This document shows positions 7,823 through 16,723 of a DNA stretch of 64,000 bases, piece after piece. Each line of letters opens with the position of its first letter. Positions within the stretch are counted from its first letter, which is position 1. A program made the translations under genes and the position numbers. The notes below the pieces were generated by a model that was not told the origin of the DNA, did not search any database, and worked only from the letters and a program-made list of their open reading frames with translations. This DNA comes from Poriferisodalis sp963663635 (GTDB taxonomy: Bacteria; Actinomycetota; Acidimicrobiia; Acidimicrobiales; Poriferisodalaceae), in contig CAXXMY010000011.1 in assembly GCA_963663635.2 (NCBI GenBank), forward strand, positions 310,001-374,000. The letters run 5' to 3'.

Positions 7823-9577
7823 ATGTTTTTTGACGAGGCAGACGGTGCAGTCCGCTACCAGCCCGATGATCGGTGCCCGGATCGTGTGAGCATCAGTGTT
7901 GCCCTGCAGGGTGTCCTGTTGGTGGTGGCACCGACCGTGCTGTTGGCCTCTTTCGTGGCCCAAGTGAGCGGCCAGGACGCCGGTTATGTCTCGTGGGTAG
8001 TTTTTGCGGCGTTGCTGGTCAGTGGGGTCATTACTGCGCTGCAGGCCAGCCGTGTCGGCAGGTTCGGCTCTGGGCTCGTGTTCATGGTGGGTGTGTCGCC
8101 TTCGTATGTGGCGATCTCGATATTGGCGCTCTCACGAGGCGGGCCGACCATGCTGTCGAGCCTGACCGCGGCTGCTGCGATCTCCTATGTCTTGTTGTCG
8201 TTCTGGCTACCCAAGCTGCGCAAGATAATCACGCCGCTGGTCTCGGGCACCGTGCTCATGCTCATCGCTGTCACGCTGTTGCCGGTGGCGTTCAACGGGA
8301 TCCGCAACGTGCCTGAGGCAACGCCCGCGGTCGGAGGTCCGATCGTCGGTCTGGTGACGCTGATCGCCGCCACGGCGCTCGCCCTGCGTTCTCGAGGAGC
8401 GTTGAGGATCTGGGCGCCGCTCATCACGATCGGAGCGGGTTGCGGAGTCGCGCTGTTGTTCGGTATGTACGACGCTCGTGTGATCGTCGAAGCGCCATGG
8501 ATCGGCCTTCCCGTTGCGGGATTCCCAGATTTTGAGCCGAACTTCGGTGCGAGCTTCTGGTCGTTGCTGCCCGTATTCGCGCTAGTCGCCCTTGTAGACG
8601 GCATCAAGAACATCGGGGACAACGTTCTCGTGCAGCAGCAGTCATGGCGCACACCGCGGGTGACGGACTTCCGTCGTGTGCAGGGCTCGATCAACGTGAC
8701 CGGGGCCGGCCTTGTGCTGGCGGGCGCGGTCGGGTCGCCGCCGCTGTGCAGCTACGGGCCCTACAGCGCGGCGCTCACCGGTTCCACGCAGGTCGCGGCG
8801 CGACGGGTCGGCGTGTACATCGGGGCCGGTCTCGTGGCAGTGGCGCTGCTTCCGAAGCTGAGCGCGGTGCTGCTCGCCGTGCCCGGACCGGTTGTTGGGT
8901 CCTACCTGTTGAGCATCGTGGGGCTGCTCTTCGTGGGCGGCATCCGAACGGCGCTTCAAGGAGGGCTCAGCGCCCGCGACGCTGTCATCTTGGGCGTGGC
9001 ATTCGCCCTCGGCGCAGGCATCGAGCAGGACACGATCATCGCGGACTTGCTCGGCGGCGTGTGGGGCTCGCTGGCCAACAACGGCGTCATGGTCGGAGCT
9101 TTCTCCGCTGTGGTGATGGTCATGTTGTCCAACTTCTTCGGCTCTCGCGACCTCGCTCGTCTCGATGCCACGTTGAGCAGGGTCTGCCTGCCGGAGCTCG
9201 ATGCGTTCCTGTCGGATCTCGCCGCTCGGCTCCACTGGAATGACGCGTCGACCCAACGGCTGCGCTCAGCGGGCGAGGAGACGCTGATGAGTCTCCTCGA
9301 CTTGGATGAACCCGATACGGACGGCGCAGTGCCTCGCTTGATCGTCATCGCGCGTCCAGTCGATCACGTGGTGGAGCTGGAGTTCATGGCCGTCTTCGAC
9401 GACGAGAATCTCGAGGATCGGCTGGCGTATCTGGGGGAGGAGGCTGGGGCCGCCCCGAGCTCGGTGGAAGCAAGCGCCATGACTCTGCGCCTGCTCCGGC
9501 ACTACACCTCGTCGGTGCAGCACCAGAAGTATCTCGGCCTCGATGTCGTTACTGTCCAGGTGAGCGGATCGCGCTAG
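7823..9577 (+). CDS. NCS2-type nucleobase permease with extra C-terminal cytoplasmic domain
   Basis: The 584-residue protein has about 12 to 14 hydrophobic segments up to residue 450. GIKNIGDNVLVQQQSWRTPR and the RVQGSINVTGAGLVLAGAVG segment are typical of the xanthine/uracil (NCS2, SLC23) family. Residues 455-584 form a soluble tail with GEETLMSLLDLDEP, VELEFMAVFDDENLEDR and SAMTLRLLRHYTSSVQHQKY. This resembles a degenerate histidine-kinase-like ATPase fold of the RsbW kind, without a visible DxGxG motif. The ATG at 7823 follows a gap from the divergent DLH gene; the open frame extends upstream but without family sequence. It probably imports a purine, pyrimidine or similar base. Confidence 0.8.
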   Translation: MFFDEADGAVRYQPDDRCPDRVSISVALQGVLLVVAPTVLLASFVAQVSGQDAGYVSWVVFAALLVSGVITALQASRVGRFGSGLVFMVGVSPSYVAISILALSRGGPTMLSSLTAAAAISYVLLSFWLPKLRKIITPLVSGTVLMLIAVTLLPVAFNGIRNVPEATPAVGGPIVGLVTLIAATALALRSRGALRIWAPLITIGAGCGVALLFGMYDARVIVEAPWIGLPVAGFPDFEPNFGASFWSLLPVFALVALVDGIKNIGDNVLVQQQSWRTPRVTDFRRVQGSINVTGAGLVLAGAVGSPPLCSYGPYSAALTGSTQVAARRVGVYIGAGLVAVALLPKLSAVLLAVPGPVVGSYLLSIVGLLFVGGIRTALQGGLSARDAVILGVAFALGAGIEQDTIIADLLGGVWGSLANNGVMVGAFSAVVMVMLSNFFGSRDLARLDATLSRVCLPELDAFLSDLAARLHWNDASTQRLRSAGEETLMSLLDLDEPDTDGAVPRLIVIARPVDHVVELEFMAVFDDENLEDRLAYLGEEAGAAPSSVEASAMTLRLLRHYTSSVQHQKYLGLDVVTVQVSGSR

Positions 9578-9668
9578 TCCTGTTCAAGCCGCCAGGCCGA
9601 ACCGCATGAGTGTCAGCGATCACAGCACGAGCGGTCGGTATGTAATAGCGCGACGAAGGGAGACAGCC

Positions 9669-11387
9669 ATGGGGGATCTGCTGATTCGAGGCGGGACTTT
9701 GGTGGACGGCACGGGCGCCGAGCCGCGCCGAGCCGATGTCCTCATCTCTGACGGCGTCGTGGCCGAGATCGCCGAGACGCCTGGCGAGCTGGCCGGCCGC
9801 CGTGTGGACCGCACCATTGACGCCGAGGGCCATGCCGTCACGCCCGGATTTATTGATGTCCACACGCACATGGATGCGCAAATCGCCTGGGATCCCATGG
9901 GCGAGAGCTCGTGCTTTCATGGCGTGACCACGGTCGTGATGGGAAACTGCGGCTTCACGCTGGCCCCGGCCCGTTCCGACGCTCGCCACCTGGTGGTGCG
10001 CAATTTGGAGCGTGCTGAGGACATCTCCGCCGAGGCCATGGCCGCAGGCATCGACTGGACCTGGGAGACCTTCCCCGAGTACCTGGACTTCGTCGAGGCC
10101 ACGCCCAAGGGCATCAACTACGCCGGCTACCTGGGCCACTCGGCGCTGCGAACCTGGGCGATGGGCGAGGCGGCATTCGAGCGTGGTTCCAACGATGACG
10201 AACTGGCACTCATGCTGGCGCAGTTGCGTGACTCGCTGCGCGCTGGCGCCGTCGGCTTCACCACCTCGATCTCGTACAACCACGAGACCGCCGATGACCG
10301 CCCGGTTGCCTCGCGGATGGCGGAATGGTCCGAGATCGATGCGCTGGTCAGCGAGATGGGCGTGATGGGAGCGGGCATCTTCGAGCTGGCCAACCACGGA
10401 GACCTGCGCTCACGCGATGCCGAGCGAAACGACGCATACGTCGCCAAGCTCGTCGAGCTGGGCGCACGCACCCGTGTCCCGATCACCTACGGAATGCTGG
10501 CTCCCTCCAGCGCAGACCACCACTGGAAGCCGGTGATCAAGCTGCTCGACGGCATCAACGCTGCGGGCGGCATCTCGTGGGGCCAGGCCCACACCCGCCA
10601 CCTCGGCACCTTGCTGTCGTTCCGCACCGCGCTCCCCTTTGACGCTCTGCCGTTGTGGAGCGACATGCGCGCCGGCTCGATGGCCGAGCAGAAGGCTGCG
10701 CTGTCCGACCCCGGCATTCGTGCCCGCCTGGTCGAAGAGGCCACGAGCGGCGACTACGGCCGGGCCCTCGGGCCGGAAGCCCGCAAGCCGGTCTGGGCGC
10801 ACATCTACCCGCTGACGCAGCCGCTGCCGCCCTTCCGCTCCATCGAAGAGATCGCAGCCGAGCGGGGCATTGCGCCGATGGACGCATTCGTCGATCTTGC
10901 CTTGGACGCCAACTTGGAGCTGTTCTTTGTCCAAGCCATTGCCAACCAGGACCAAGACCTGGTGCTGCGCTTGCTCAAGCACCCCCGCGCCATCCCGACG
11001 TTCTCCGACAGCGGGGCGCATGTCACCCAGATCATGGACTCGTCGCTGCAGACCCACCTGCTGGGTCACTGGGTTCGCGACCGCCAGGAGTTCACGCTGG
11101 CTGATGCTGTGCGACGCATCACGCAGCTGCCCGCGACGGCATGGGGCTTCGACGATCGCGGCGTGCTGGCCGTCGGCAAGGCAGCCGACGTGAACGTGTT
11201 CGATCCCGAGACCGTCACACCGGACCTGCCCGAACTGGTGCACGATCTGCCGGCCGGTGAACCCCGCCTGCGCCAGACCGCCACCGGTTTCGCTGCCACC
11301 ATCGTCAACGGTGAGGTCATCACCGAGCACGGCAAGGTGACGGGTGCCGTGCCGGGCCGACTGCTGCGCGGCCCGCTCGCTCGCTGA
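9669..11387 (+). CDS. N-acyl-D-amino-acid deacylase family amidohydrolase
   Basis: The 572-residue protein begins with the metal-site motif PGFIDVHTHMDAQIAW (HxH near residue 67). It has TTVVMGNCGFTLAP with the bridging Cys typical of D-aminoacylases near residue 97, SISYNHETADD, and PTFSDSGAH near residue 450 with the metal or catalytic Asp. Members remove the acyl group from N-acyl-D-amino acids or related amides. The ATG at 9669 has GGGAG 8 bases upstream. It follows the permease after about 90 bases in the same direction, so the permease may feed it. Confidence 0.88.
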   Translation: MGDLLIRGGTLVDGTGAEPRRADVLISDGVVAEIAETPGELAGRRVDRTIDAEGHAVTPGFIDVHTHMDAQIAWDPMGESSCFHGVTTVVMGNCGFTLAPARSDARHLVVRNLERAEDISAEAMAAGIDWTWETFPEYLDFVEATPKGINYAGYLGHSALRTWAMGEAAFERGSNDDELALMLAQLRDSLRAGAVGFTTSISYNHETADDRPVASRMAEWSEIDALVSEMGVMGAGIFELANHGDLRSRDAERNDAYVAKLVELGARTRVPITYGMLAPSSADHHWKPVIKLLDGINAAGGISWGQAHTRHLGTLLSFRTALPFDALPLWSDMRAGSMAEQKAALSDPGIRARLVEEATSGDYGRALGPEARKPVWAHIYPLTQPLPPFRSIEEIAAERGIAPMDAFVDLALDANLELFFVQAIANQDQDLVLRLLKHPRAIPTFSDSGAHVTQIMDSSLQTHLLGHWVRDRQEFTLADAVRRITQLPATAWGFDDRGVLAVGKAADVNVFDPETVTPDLPELVHDLPAGEPRLRQTATGFAATIVNGEVITEHGKVTGAVPGRLLRGPLAR

Positions 11388-11446
11388 GCAGCCCGAACTC
11401 GGGCCATCCACCGCCAGCACTGGACGCCGCGCCCCGATGCGCGCGT

Positions 11447-12562
11447 TCAGCCCATGCCGGGGTTCGGACGATTGCCGGTGTAGGCACTGCCGTAGTTGGG
11501 CTCGAAGCTCCACGCGATCTCGTTGACTGCGGCATCAAGGTCGCGGCGAGCCTGAGACCAGGCCGCCACCAGCCGATCCTCGGCTTCGTAGTCGAATGGA
11601 TCGCCGAGACGTTGTTCGAGCGCGCCGCCGCGCTCCGGCGGGTTCTCGGCCAGCCACCGTGCAGCTGCGCGCCATGCCTGCGTCGGTTCGAGGACATCGG
11701 CATAGCCGAGATCCCGCACGGTCGGACCGATGTCGAGCACTCGGTGCGTCGTGGACCAGCTGCCGACCATCGGGCGGGAGGGAGCCGCAAGGTCGTACGG
11801 CATTGACACCAGCTCCCACCGGTGGCCCAGCTCGTCGGCGACGATCTCGGCGATCTGAGCGATCGACAAAGCAGCCGAGTCAGCCACGTTGTAGATGCCG
11901 CCAACGGCAGCCGCGGGTCGATCGCAGGCCAACAGCGTGGCGTGCGCGGCGTTACCGATCCATCCCTGACTCTTGACAGTCAAGCCGCCATCGGGCACCA
12001 CTACGTGGGGCCGCCGGTCCAGAGCCCGGCGCACAAGCGGCCATTCGCGAGGCAGCGGCTGACGAGGCCCGTAGAGCTGCGGATATCGCAGGTGGATGGC
12101 TTCGGGGTGATGCTCGAACACAGCCTCTTCAGTGACGCGGATCATCCGCAGCTTGCGGAACTCCTCACCGTCGCCCACCAGCGGCGCGCCATGAGCAAGC
12201 GGCACCGGCATTCCGATCGGGAACAGATCGTCCGGACTGCCGAAGCCTCGATAGACACCCACGCCGCCAATAGAGACGAAGTGTCCGCAGCGGCCTGCCA
12301 GCAGCGCTGAGAGCACTCGCAACCGTCCGTACATGACCACCGCAAGATCGAACTCCTCGCCGCCGAGCGCCTCGTCGGTGGTCTCGCCGTCAAACGGGTC
12401 TGTATGGATGTGACGCACAGCAGGGCCAATCAGCTCAGTCTCATGCCGTCCCGTGTGCAGGATGGTCACCTCGAAGCCGCGTTCGGCCAAACCGTCAACG
12501 ACGAGCGGTCCTGTCGGGCCGGTGCCGCCGATGACCAGTGCGGTCTTGCTTGCTGCTGTCAC
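11447..12562 (-). CDS. NAD-dependent epimerase/dehydratase family protein
   Basis: The 371-residue product starts at GTG 12562 and soon gives ALVIGGTGPTGPLVVDGL, the Rossmann GxxGxxG. It continues with FVSIGGVGVYRG, HLRYPQLYGPRQPL and IYNVADSAALSIAQI, all typical of the extended short-chain dehydrogenases. The YxxxK pair of the catalytic site is not obvious, so it may be an atypical reductase. The open frame continues upstream but reads as unconvincing sequence. The gene converges on the D-aminoacylase and diverges from the 80-residue gene. Confidence 0.8.
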   Translation of the reverse strand: MTAASKTALVIGGTGPTGPLVVDGLAERGFEVTILHTGRHETELIGPAVRHIHTDPFDGETTDEALGGEEFDLAVVMYGRLRVLSALLAGRCGHFVSIGGVGVYRGFGSPDDLFPIGMPVPLAHGAPLVGDGEEFRKLRMIRVTEEAVFEHHPEAIHLRYPQLYGPRQPLPREWPLVRRALDRRPHVVVPDGGLTVKSQGWIGNAAHATLLACDRPAAAVGGIYNVADSAALSIAQIAEIVADELGHRWELVSMPYDLAAPSRPMVGSWSTTHRVLDIGPTVRDLGYADVLEPTQAWRAAARWLAENPPERGGALEQRLGDPFDYEAEDRLVAAWSQARRDLDAAVNEIAWSFEPNYGSAYTGNRPNPGMG

Positions 12563-12647
12563 CGAGACATTGTCGCCGCTGGCCGTGTCGCTGTCCTGTG
12601 AGCGCGGTGAAGCACGCCGCAGGTCGCGGAGTGCTGTGGTGATGTCT

Positions 12648-12676
12648 TGACGAGATGCGTCGTGTAGCGTCAAACG
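12648..12676 (+). promoter_or_regulatory. Possible promoter for the 80-residue gene
   Basis: TTGACG at 12648-12653 is followed 17 bases later by TCAAAC at 12671-12676, in the divergent gap and 37 bases before the GTG at 12714. The -35 box is good, the -10 box is poor. Confidence 0.25.
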
Positions 12677-12713
12677 GCATACCAGTTTCCAAAACGAGAA
12701 CCAGGGGGATGCT

Positions 12714-12956
12714 GTGGCGACCAAGGCTGGAGAGCGTCTGGAATTCGACGGTGGCGTACAGGTCATCGTGACCAAGGGCGGCGAGGCTGAAATTTCCTCG
12801 TCCTCTGGTGGCGACAGCCTGAAGGTCGGCAAGCGCTACCAGGATGAGGATTCCGGCATTGAGGTGCTCGTCACCAAGCCGGGCGCGGTGACCTTGCAGT
12901 GCAACGGCAAGGACATGGCGCTGCAGGAGCCGAAGAAGACCAAGTCGGCCGACTGA
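12714..12956 (+). CDS. Conserved-looking 80-residue hypothetical protein
   Basis: The GTG start at 12714 has an AGGGGGAT ribosome site 3 bases upstream. The product is short and highly charged: ERLEFDGGVQVIVTKGGEAE, then EVLVTKPGAVTLQCNGKDM and a Lys-rich tail. Two similar VIVTKGG and VLVTKPG segments suggest a small beta-repeat fold. No signal peptide or membrane segment is present. I do not recognise the family. Function unknown. Confidence 0.7.
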   Translation: MATKAGERLEFDGGVQVIVTKGGEAEISSSSGGDSLKVGKRYQDEDSGIEVLVTKPGAVTLQCNGKDMALQEPKKTKSAD

Positions 12957-13129
12957 GGCCGACAGTTGAACGCGGGGCCGACTGAGTCAGTCCGGTTTCG
13001 GCACACGGCAGGCAACTCTCGCCGGCCACCCGGGAGCGTGGTGGCACCCTGAGACGCATCGACCACACGCTGAGCGGCGGCGAACTCGATCACGCTGGGG
13101 CGCGGTCGCTGGCTGATCTCTGCGCGTCG

Positions 13130-13744
13130 GTGCGCGAGGCGCGCGAGCCGGCAGTTCTGGTCCTGCGCAATGAGCCCGGCACTGATTTCTGCTCGGGCAT
13201 CAGCTTCGATCCGCTCGAACTCCAACCCGATCCAGCATCAGCACTGGCCGCAGTAAGGAGTCCGGTGATCTGTGCCATCAGCGGCGACTGTTCCGGCCCG
13301 GGCCTTGAGATCGCGCTGGCCTGCGACGTCCGCCTGTGCGCTCGTGAGGCGAGCTTTGCCATGCGTGATCCGCTTGATGGCCGGCTGCCGGCGTGGGGAG
13401 GCACGCAGCGCCTGCCTCGTGCCATCGGAGCGTCCCGCGCGAGCACGATGCTGCTGTTGGGTACTGAGATTGACGCACCGACTGCGCTGGAATGGGGCCT
13501 GATCCACGCAGTGGAAGACAACCTCGACGATGCCGTCGAACATTGGCTGGACGAGCTTTCCGGTGCCGGTCCGCTAGCACTTGAATTCGCGAAGGAAGCA
13601 ATCCATCGAGGCTCGGAACTGCCCCTCGCCGATGGCTTGCGTCTCGAAGGCGACCTGAATCACCAGCTGGCCGCCACCGACGATCGCGCCGAGGGCCTCG
13701 CCGCATTCTTCGACAAACGCCCACCGGACTTCGCAGGGCGTTAG
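13130..13744 (+). CDS. Enoyl-CoA hydratase/isomerase family protein, start uncertain
   Basis: The frame has the crotonase marks TDFCSGISFDP (first oxyanion site), CAISGDCSGPGLEIALACD (second) and RDPLDGRLPAWGGTQRLPR. The only standard start is GTG 13130, which gives 204 residues, about 40 to 50 short. Crotonase-like sequence (GGTLRRIDHTLSGGELDHAG) continues upstream in the same frame to about 12990, but no ATG, GTG or TTG is there. Either a rare start is used, or a base change destroyed the start. It is the first gene of a crotonase, CoA-transferase, crotonase set. Confidence 0.75.
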   Translation: MREAREPAVLVLRNEPGTDFCSGISFDPLELQPDPASALAAVRSPVICAISGDCSGPGLEIALACDVRLCAREASFAMRDPLDGRLPAWGGTQRLPRAIGASRASTMLLLGTEIDAPTALEWGLIHAVEDNLDDAVEHWLDELSGAGPLALEFAKEAIHRGSELPLADGLRLEGDLNHQLAATDDRAEGLAAFFDKRPPDFAGR

Positions 13745-13775
13745 CCGTGCGGAGCATCAGACTCAGCGCAGGGCG

Positions 13776-14771
13776 ATGAACGACTGGCTGCCACCGGGTC
13801 TGTTTGCCTACGGATCCGAGTTGGCTGCGGCCGTTGACGGCCGTTTGGGCCGGGCGTTGGTGGGAGACGAGGCGGCGTGGATTGACATGCCTCGCCGGCT
13901 CGGAACCGCTGACATGCCGAGCGACCCCGTGCCGTGGGGCAATGGCGCACTCTGCGTTGACCTGGGGCCCGACGACATCGAGACGTGGGAACGCTTCGCC
14001 GAGGTGCAGCGAAACGAGCCTGAACCGGAAGCCGTCGCCGCTGCCGCGCAGGAATGGCGCCTGCCGGTCACGCCGTATCGACGATTGCCCAATGCAATTG
14101 TCCGCCAAGTCGCAGCCCCGCCTGGTGCCACTCCGGCAGGCACCATGAGCATCGACGGCGCAATCGTGGTGGATCTGACTTCGATGTGGGCGGGTCCGCT
14201 GTGTACGGAATTGCTGGGCCGTGCAGGCGCCGAGGTTCACAAGATTACGTCCGCAGCCCGGCCCGACGGTTTGGCGGGCTCACCGATGTATGCAGAGCTC
14301 AACGCTCACAAAACAGTGGTTGACCTGGATCTGCGGCTCGAAGCGGACCGACGCTCCCTCGACCAGATGTTGGCCTCCGCCGACCTGCTGGTCACCTCAC
14401 TCTCACCGCGAGCGCTCGCCAACCACGATCTCGTGCCGCAGCAACTCCAGGCCAAGCACTGGGGTCTGCGCACCTTGGCAATCACAGCGTTCGCTCCAGA
14501 CACACCCGAGCGCGACTGGGTCGCATACGGCGCTGGCGCACATGCGGCCTCCGGCTTGGGCTGCCTAGGCGACGAGCCGCAAGCGCCGGCGTACTCCTAT
14601 CCCGATCCGCTGGCCGGACTACAGGCTGCGGCCGTTGCGCTGGATCAGCTGGCCGGCGCCGCGCCCCAGCATGAGGGGGTTTCACTCGCAGGTGCCATTG
14701 CCACGCTCGCCGCCCGGGCAGCTTGCACCCTGGCCGCAGGCGCCCGGACCGAACCGAACGCGCATGGCTGA
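13776..14771 (+). CDS. CaiB/BaiF family III CoA-transferase-like protein, short form
   Basis: The 331-residue protein has the family III entry IVVDLTSMWAGPLCTELLGRAGAEV near residue 130, then KTVVDLDLRLEADRRSL and TSLSPRALANHDLV. Full members are about 400 residues; here a 125-residue N-terminal region of other sequence precedes the core, and the C-terminal half of the family fold is missing, so activity is uncertain. It overlaps the next crotonase by 8 bases (ATGGCTGA), which points to translational coupling. Role: CoA transfer to a carboxylic acid before or during acyl breakdown. Confidence 0.75.
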   Translation: MNDWLPPGLFAYGSELAAAVDGRLGRALVGDEAAWIDMPRRLGTADMPSDPVPWGNGALCVDLGPDDIETWERFAEVQRNEPEPEAVAAAAQEWRLPVTPYRRLPNAIVRQVAAPPGATPAGTMSIDGAIVVDLTSMWAGPLCTELLGRAGAEVHKITSAARPDGLAGSPMYAELNAHKTVVDLDLRLEADRRSLDQMLASADLLVTSLSPRALANHDLVPQQLQAKHWGLRTLAITAFAPDTPERDWVAYGAGAHAASGLGCLGDEPQAPAYSYPDPLAGLQAAAVALDQLAGAAPQHEGVSLAGAIATLAARAACTLAAGARTEPNAHG

Positions 14772-15486
14772 GCGAGTTCGGCTGATCTTCGGTCACGACG
14801 GCGTTGCCACGATCACGCTGTGCCATCCGCCGCTGAACATCTACGACCTTGAGATGCGCGACGGGCTGATTGAGGCGATCATGGCAGTCCGCGACGTGCC
14901 CGATGTGCGCTGCGTGGTGCTCGCTGCCGAAGGCAAGCACTTCAGCGCCGGCGCCGACTTGTCCGAGTTCGGCACGGCTGCGTCCATCTTCGACGCAAGA
15001 CGAATCCGCTGGGACCGCGATCCGTGGCTTCCTCTGGTCAATCTGCCGGCGCCGACGTTGTGCTCGCTGCACGGCTACGCCCTCGGCTCGGGCTTGGAGA
15101 TGTCGCTGCTGTGTGACCTTCGCATCGCCAGCACCGACTCGGTCTTGGGCTTTCCCGAGGTGAAGCTCGGCATGCTTCCCGCCGCTGGGGGCACCCAGAG
15201 CCTGACCGCCGCAATCGGGCCGGCAGCCGCACTGCCATTGGTGCTCAGCGGCCGAAACATCGACGCTGTCGAGGCTCACCGTCTGGGCATCGTCTGCGAG
15301 GTCGTGCCGCCCGACGACCTCGGTGGCCGGACCGCTGAACTGGCGAGCCAGCTCGCCCGGATTGATCGACCCATGGCGCGGGCGCTTCGTCGCTGCCTGC
15401 GCGCCGCCAACGATCTCCCATTGCACCAAGGTCTTGTCGCAGAACGCCGGTGGGCCCGGCTCGTCGCCGCTGGCTCAGGCGGTTGA
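14764..15486 (+). CDS. Enoyl-CoA hydratase/isomerase family protein
   Basis: The 240-residue product is a complete crotonase: VATITLCHPPLNIYDLEM, KHFSAGADLSEFG (first oxyanion site) near residue 60, LHGYALGSGLEMSLLCDLR near 103 and GFPEVKLGMLPAAGGTQ near 130, which carries a Glu in the usual catalytic place. The ATG at 14764 overlaps the CoA-transferase stop. The three genes from 13130 form one operon likely acting on a CoA-bound acid. Confidence 0.88.
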   Translation: MAERVRLIFGHDGVATITLCHPPLNIYDLEMRDGLIEAIMAVRDVPDVRCVVLAAEGKHFSAGADLSEFGTAASIFDARRIRWDRDPWLPLVNLPAPTLCSLHGYALGSGLEMSLLCDLRIASTDSVLGFPEVKLGMLPAAGGTQSLTAAIGPAAALPLVLSGRNIDAVEAHRLGIVCEVVPPDDLGGRTAELASQLARIDRPMARALRRCLRAANDLPLHQGLVAERRWARLVAAGSGG

Positions 15487-15509
15487 CACAGGCCGCCTCG
15501 CGGCGGGCG

Positions 15510-15938
15510 TTACGTCCCGCGGGAGACGACGCAGAATTCGGAGCCCTCGGGATCGGCCATGACGGTGGCACGGAAGCCGAGGTGGCCGTCTGCGTCGATG
15601 CTGGCCGGAACCAGCACCGTCGCACCGAGTGTCACGAGGCGGGCGACCTCGGTGTCCATGTCGCCGGTGAACAGGTCGAGATGCGCCCGCAGTTTCGCCG
15701 TCTTGGCTTCGGGCACCCGCTGGATCGTCAGATGGTTGAGCATGCGACTGCTCCCGCTGCCCCCGGACAAGGTGATGTAGGGACGGCCGTTGCCGACGCG
15801 CTGCTCGAAACCGAGGGCTACCTGCCAGAAATCCGCGATCGCCTCGGGATCTGCGCAGTCAATCGTCACGCCTACGGCCCGCAGCTGCGAGCCGGTCTGT
15901 GAGGCGCTGTCGGTGGTATCGGGTGCCGAATCGCTCAT
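15510..15938 (-). CDS. Glyoxalase/VOC-superfamily protein
   Basis: The 142-residue protein has one VOC unit: GVTIDCADPEAIADFWQVAL, then RMLNHLTIQRV and a second strand set with DMDTEVARLVTLGAT and ADPEGSEFCVV. This glyoxalase-like pattern is common in actinobacteria. Expected metal ligands are only partly recognisable, so the activity is unknown. It is the last gene of a minus-strand operon, 11 bases after the decarboxylase-like gene. Confidence 0.8.
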   Translation of the reverse strand: MSDSAPDTTDSASQTGSQLRAVGVTIDCADPEAIADFWQVALGFEQRVGNGRPYITLSGGSGSSRMLNHLTIQRVPEAKTAKLRAHLDLFTGDMDTEVARLVTLGATVLVPASIDADGHLGFRATVMADPEGSEFCVVSRGT

Positions 15939-15949
15939 GGCAGCGGACG

Positions 15950-16723
15950 CTACTGGACGCGTTCGGTGCCCTCAGCGGCGGGTTTGGCGGGATCGCACAC
16001 GAATCGAATCGCGGGAATCTCGATGTCCTCGAGCGACACCGAACAACTCACGACCCAGTACGGATCGAGCAGCCGCTGACCCCAGGCCTCGGCATCGAAT
16101 GCGTCGATACGGGCGGCGAGTCGCTCTACGCGGGACGGAATGTGATGGGTCTCGACCTGGACGAGCCGCAGTCCCAACGGGGTGTGCGCCAGGTTCATCG
16201 AGCCGACCTGCTGAAGGTCGCCAACCGACAGCGGATCGGGGTCGAGGGCACTCACTGCGAGCATCGGCCCCGCGCCATTGCGACTTGCCGTGCTGTCACC
16301 CGCTTCGCCTCTGGAAGCGACCGTCAGGTCGACGCCGTCGTAGTGGCGCCGCAACGCCACTTCGGCGCGTTGAGCGGGGAATCCGAGTTGAGACCGCAGG
16401 CCTGCGACAGCGTCATCCGTGGAAGCTGCTGTACCGACACAGAACGTTCGGGCACGGGCACCGCTGCGGCACACGACCCGAACGATCACGGCACTGAACG
16501 CCCCCCACGGAGAGTCGCCGACATCCCAGGCAACGAGCGACATTGCAGGCGGCACGATCGGGTGCAAGCCGGGCGGCAGGACTTCTTCGCGGGCGCCGCG
16601 CCGCAGCTCGGCGATCAGCGAGAGTCCGGTGACGCCGCTCAGCGTGATCGGTTCGCTGCCGAACGCTTCGATCTCTGCCGCGTTCCGCGCCAACTCGTCG
16701 ATCGACGCAGTTCCCGAGATCAT
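15950..16723 (-). CDS. Acetoacetate-decarboxylase-like protein
   Basis: The ATG at 16723 overlaps the stop of the upstream luciferase-like gene (ATGA). The 257-residue product has LHPIVPPAMSLVAWDVGDSPWG and AVIVRVVCRSGARARTF, the pattern of the acetoacetate decarboxylase superfamily N-terminal sheet. A clear catalytic Lys in the usual EFPK-type place is not seen, so it may belong to the non-decarboxylating relatives. Function in the operon is unknown. Confidence 0.65.
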   Translation of the reverse strand: MISGTASIDELARNAAEIEAFGSEPITLSGVTGLSLIAELRRGAREEVLPPGLHPIVPPAMSLVAWDVGDSPWGAFSAVIVRVVCRSGARARTFCVGTAASTDDAVAGLRSQLGFPAQRAEVALRRHYDGVDLTVASRGEAGDSTASRNGAGPMLAVSALDPDPLSVGDLQQVGSMNLAHTPLGLRLVQVETHHIPSRVERLAARIDAFDAEAWGQRLLDPYWVVSCSVSLEDIEIPAIRFVCDPAKPAAEGTERVQ

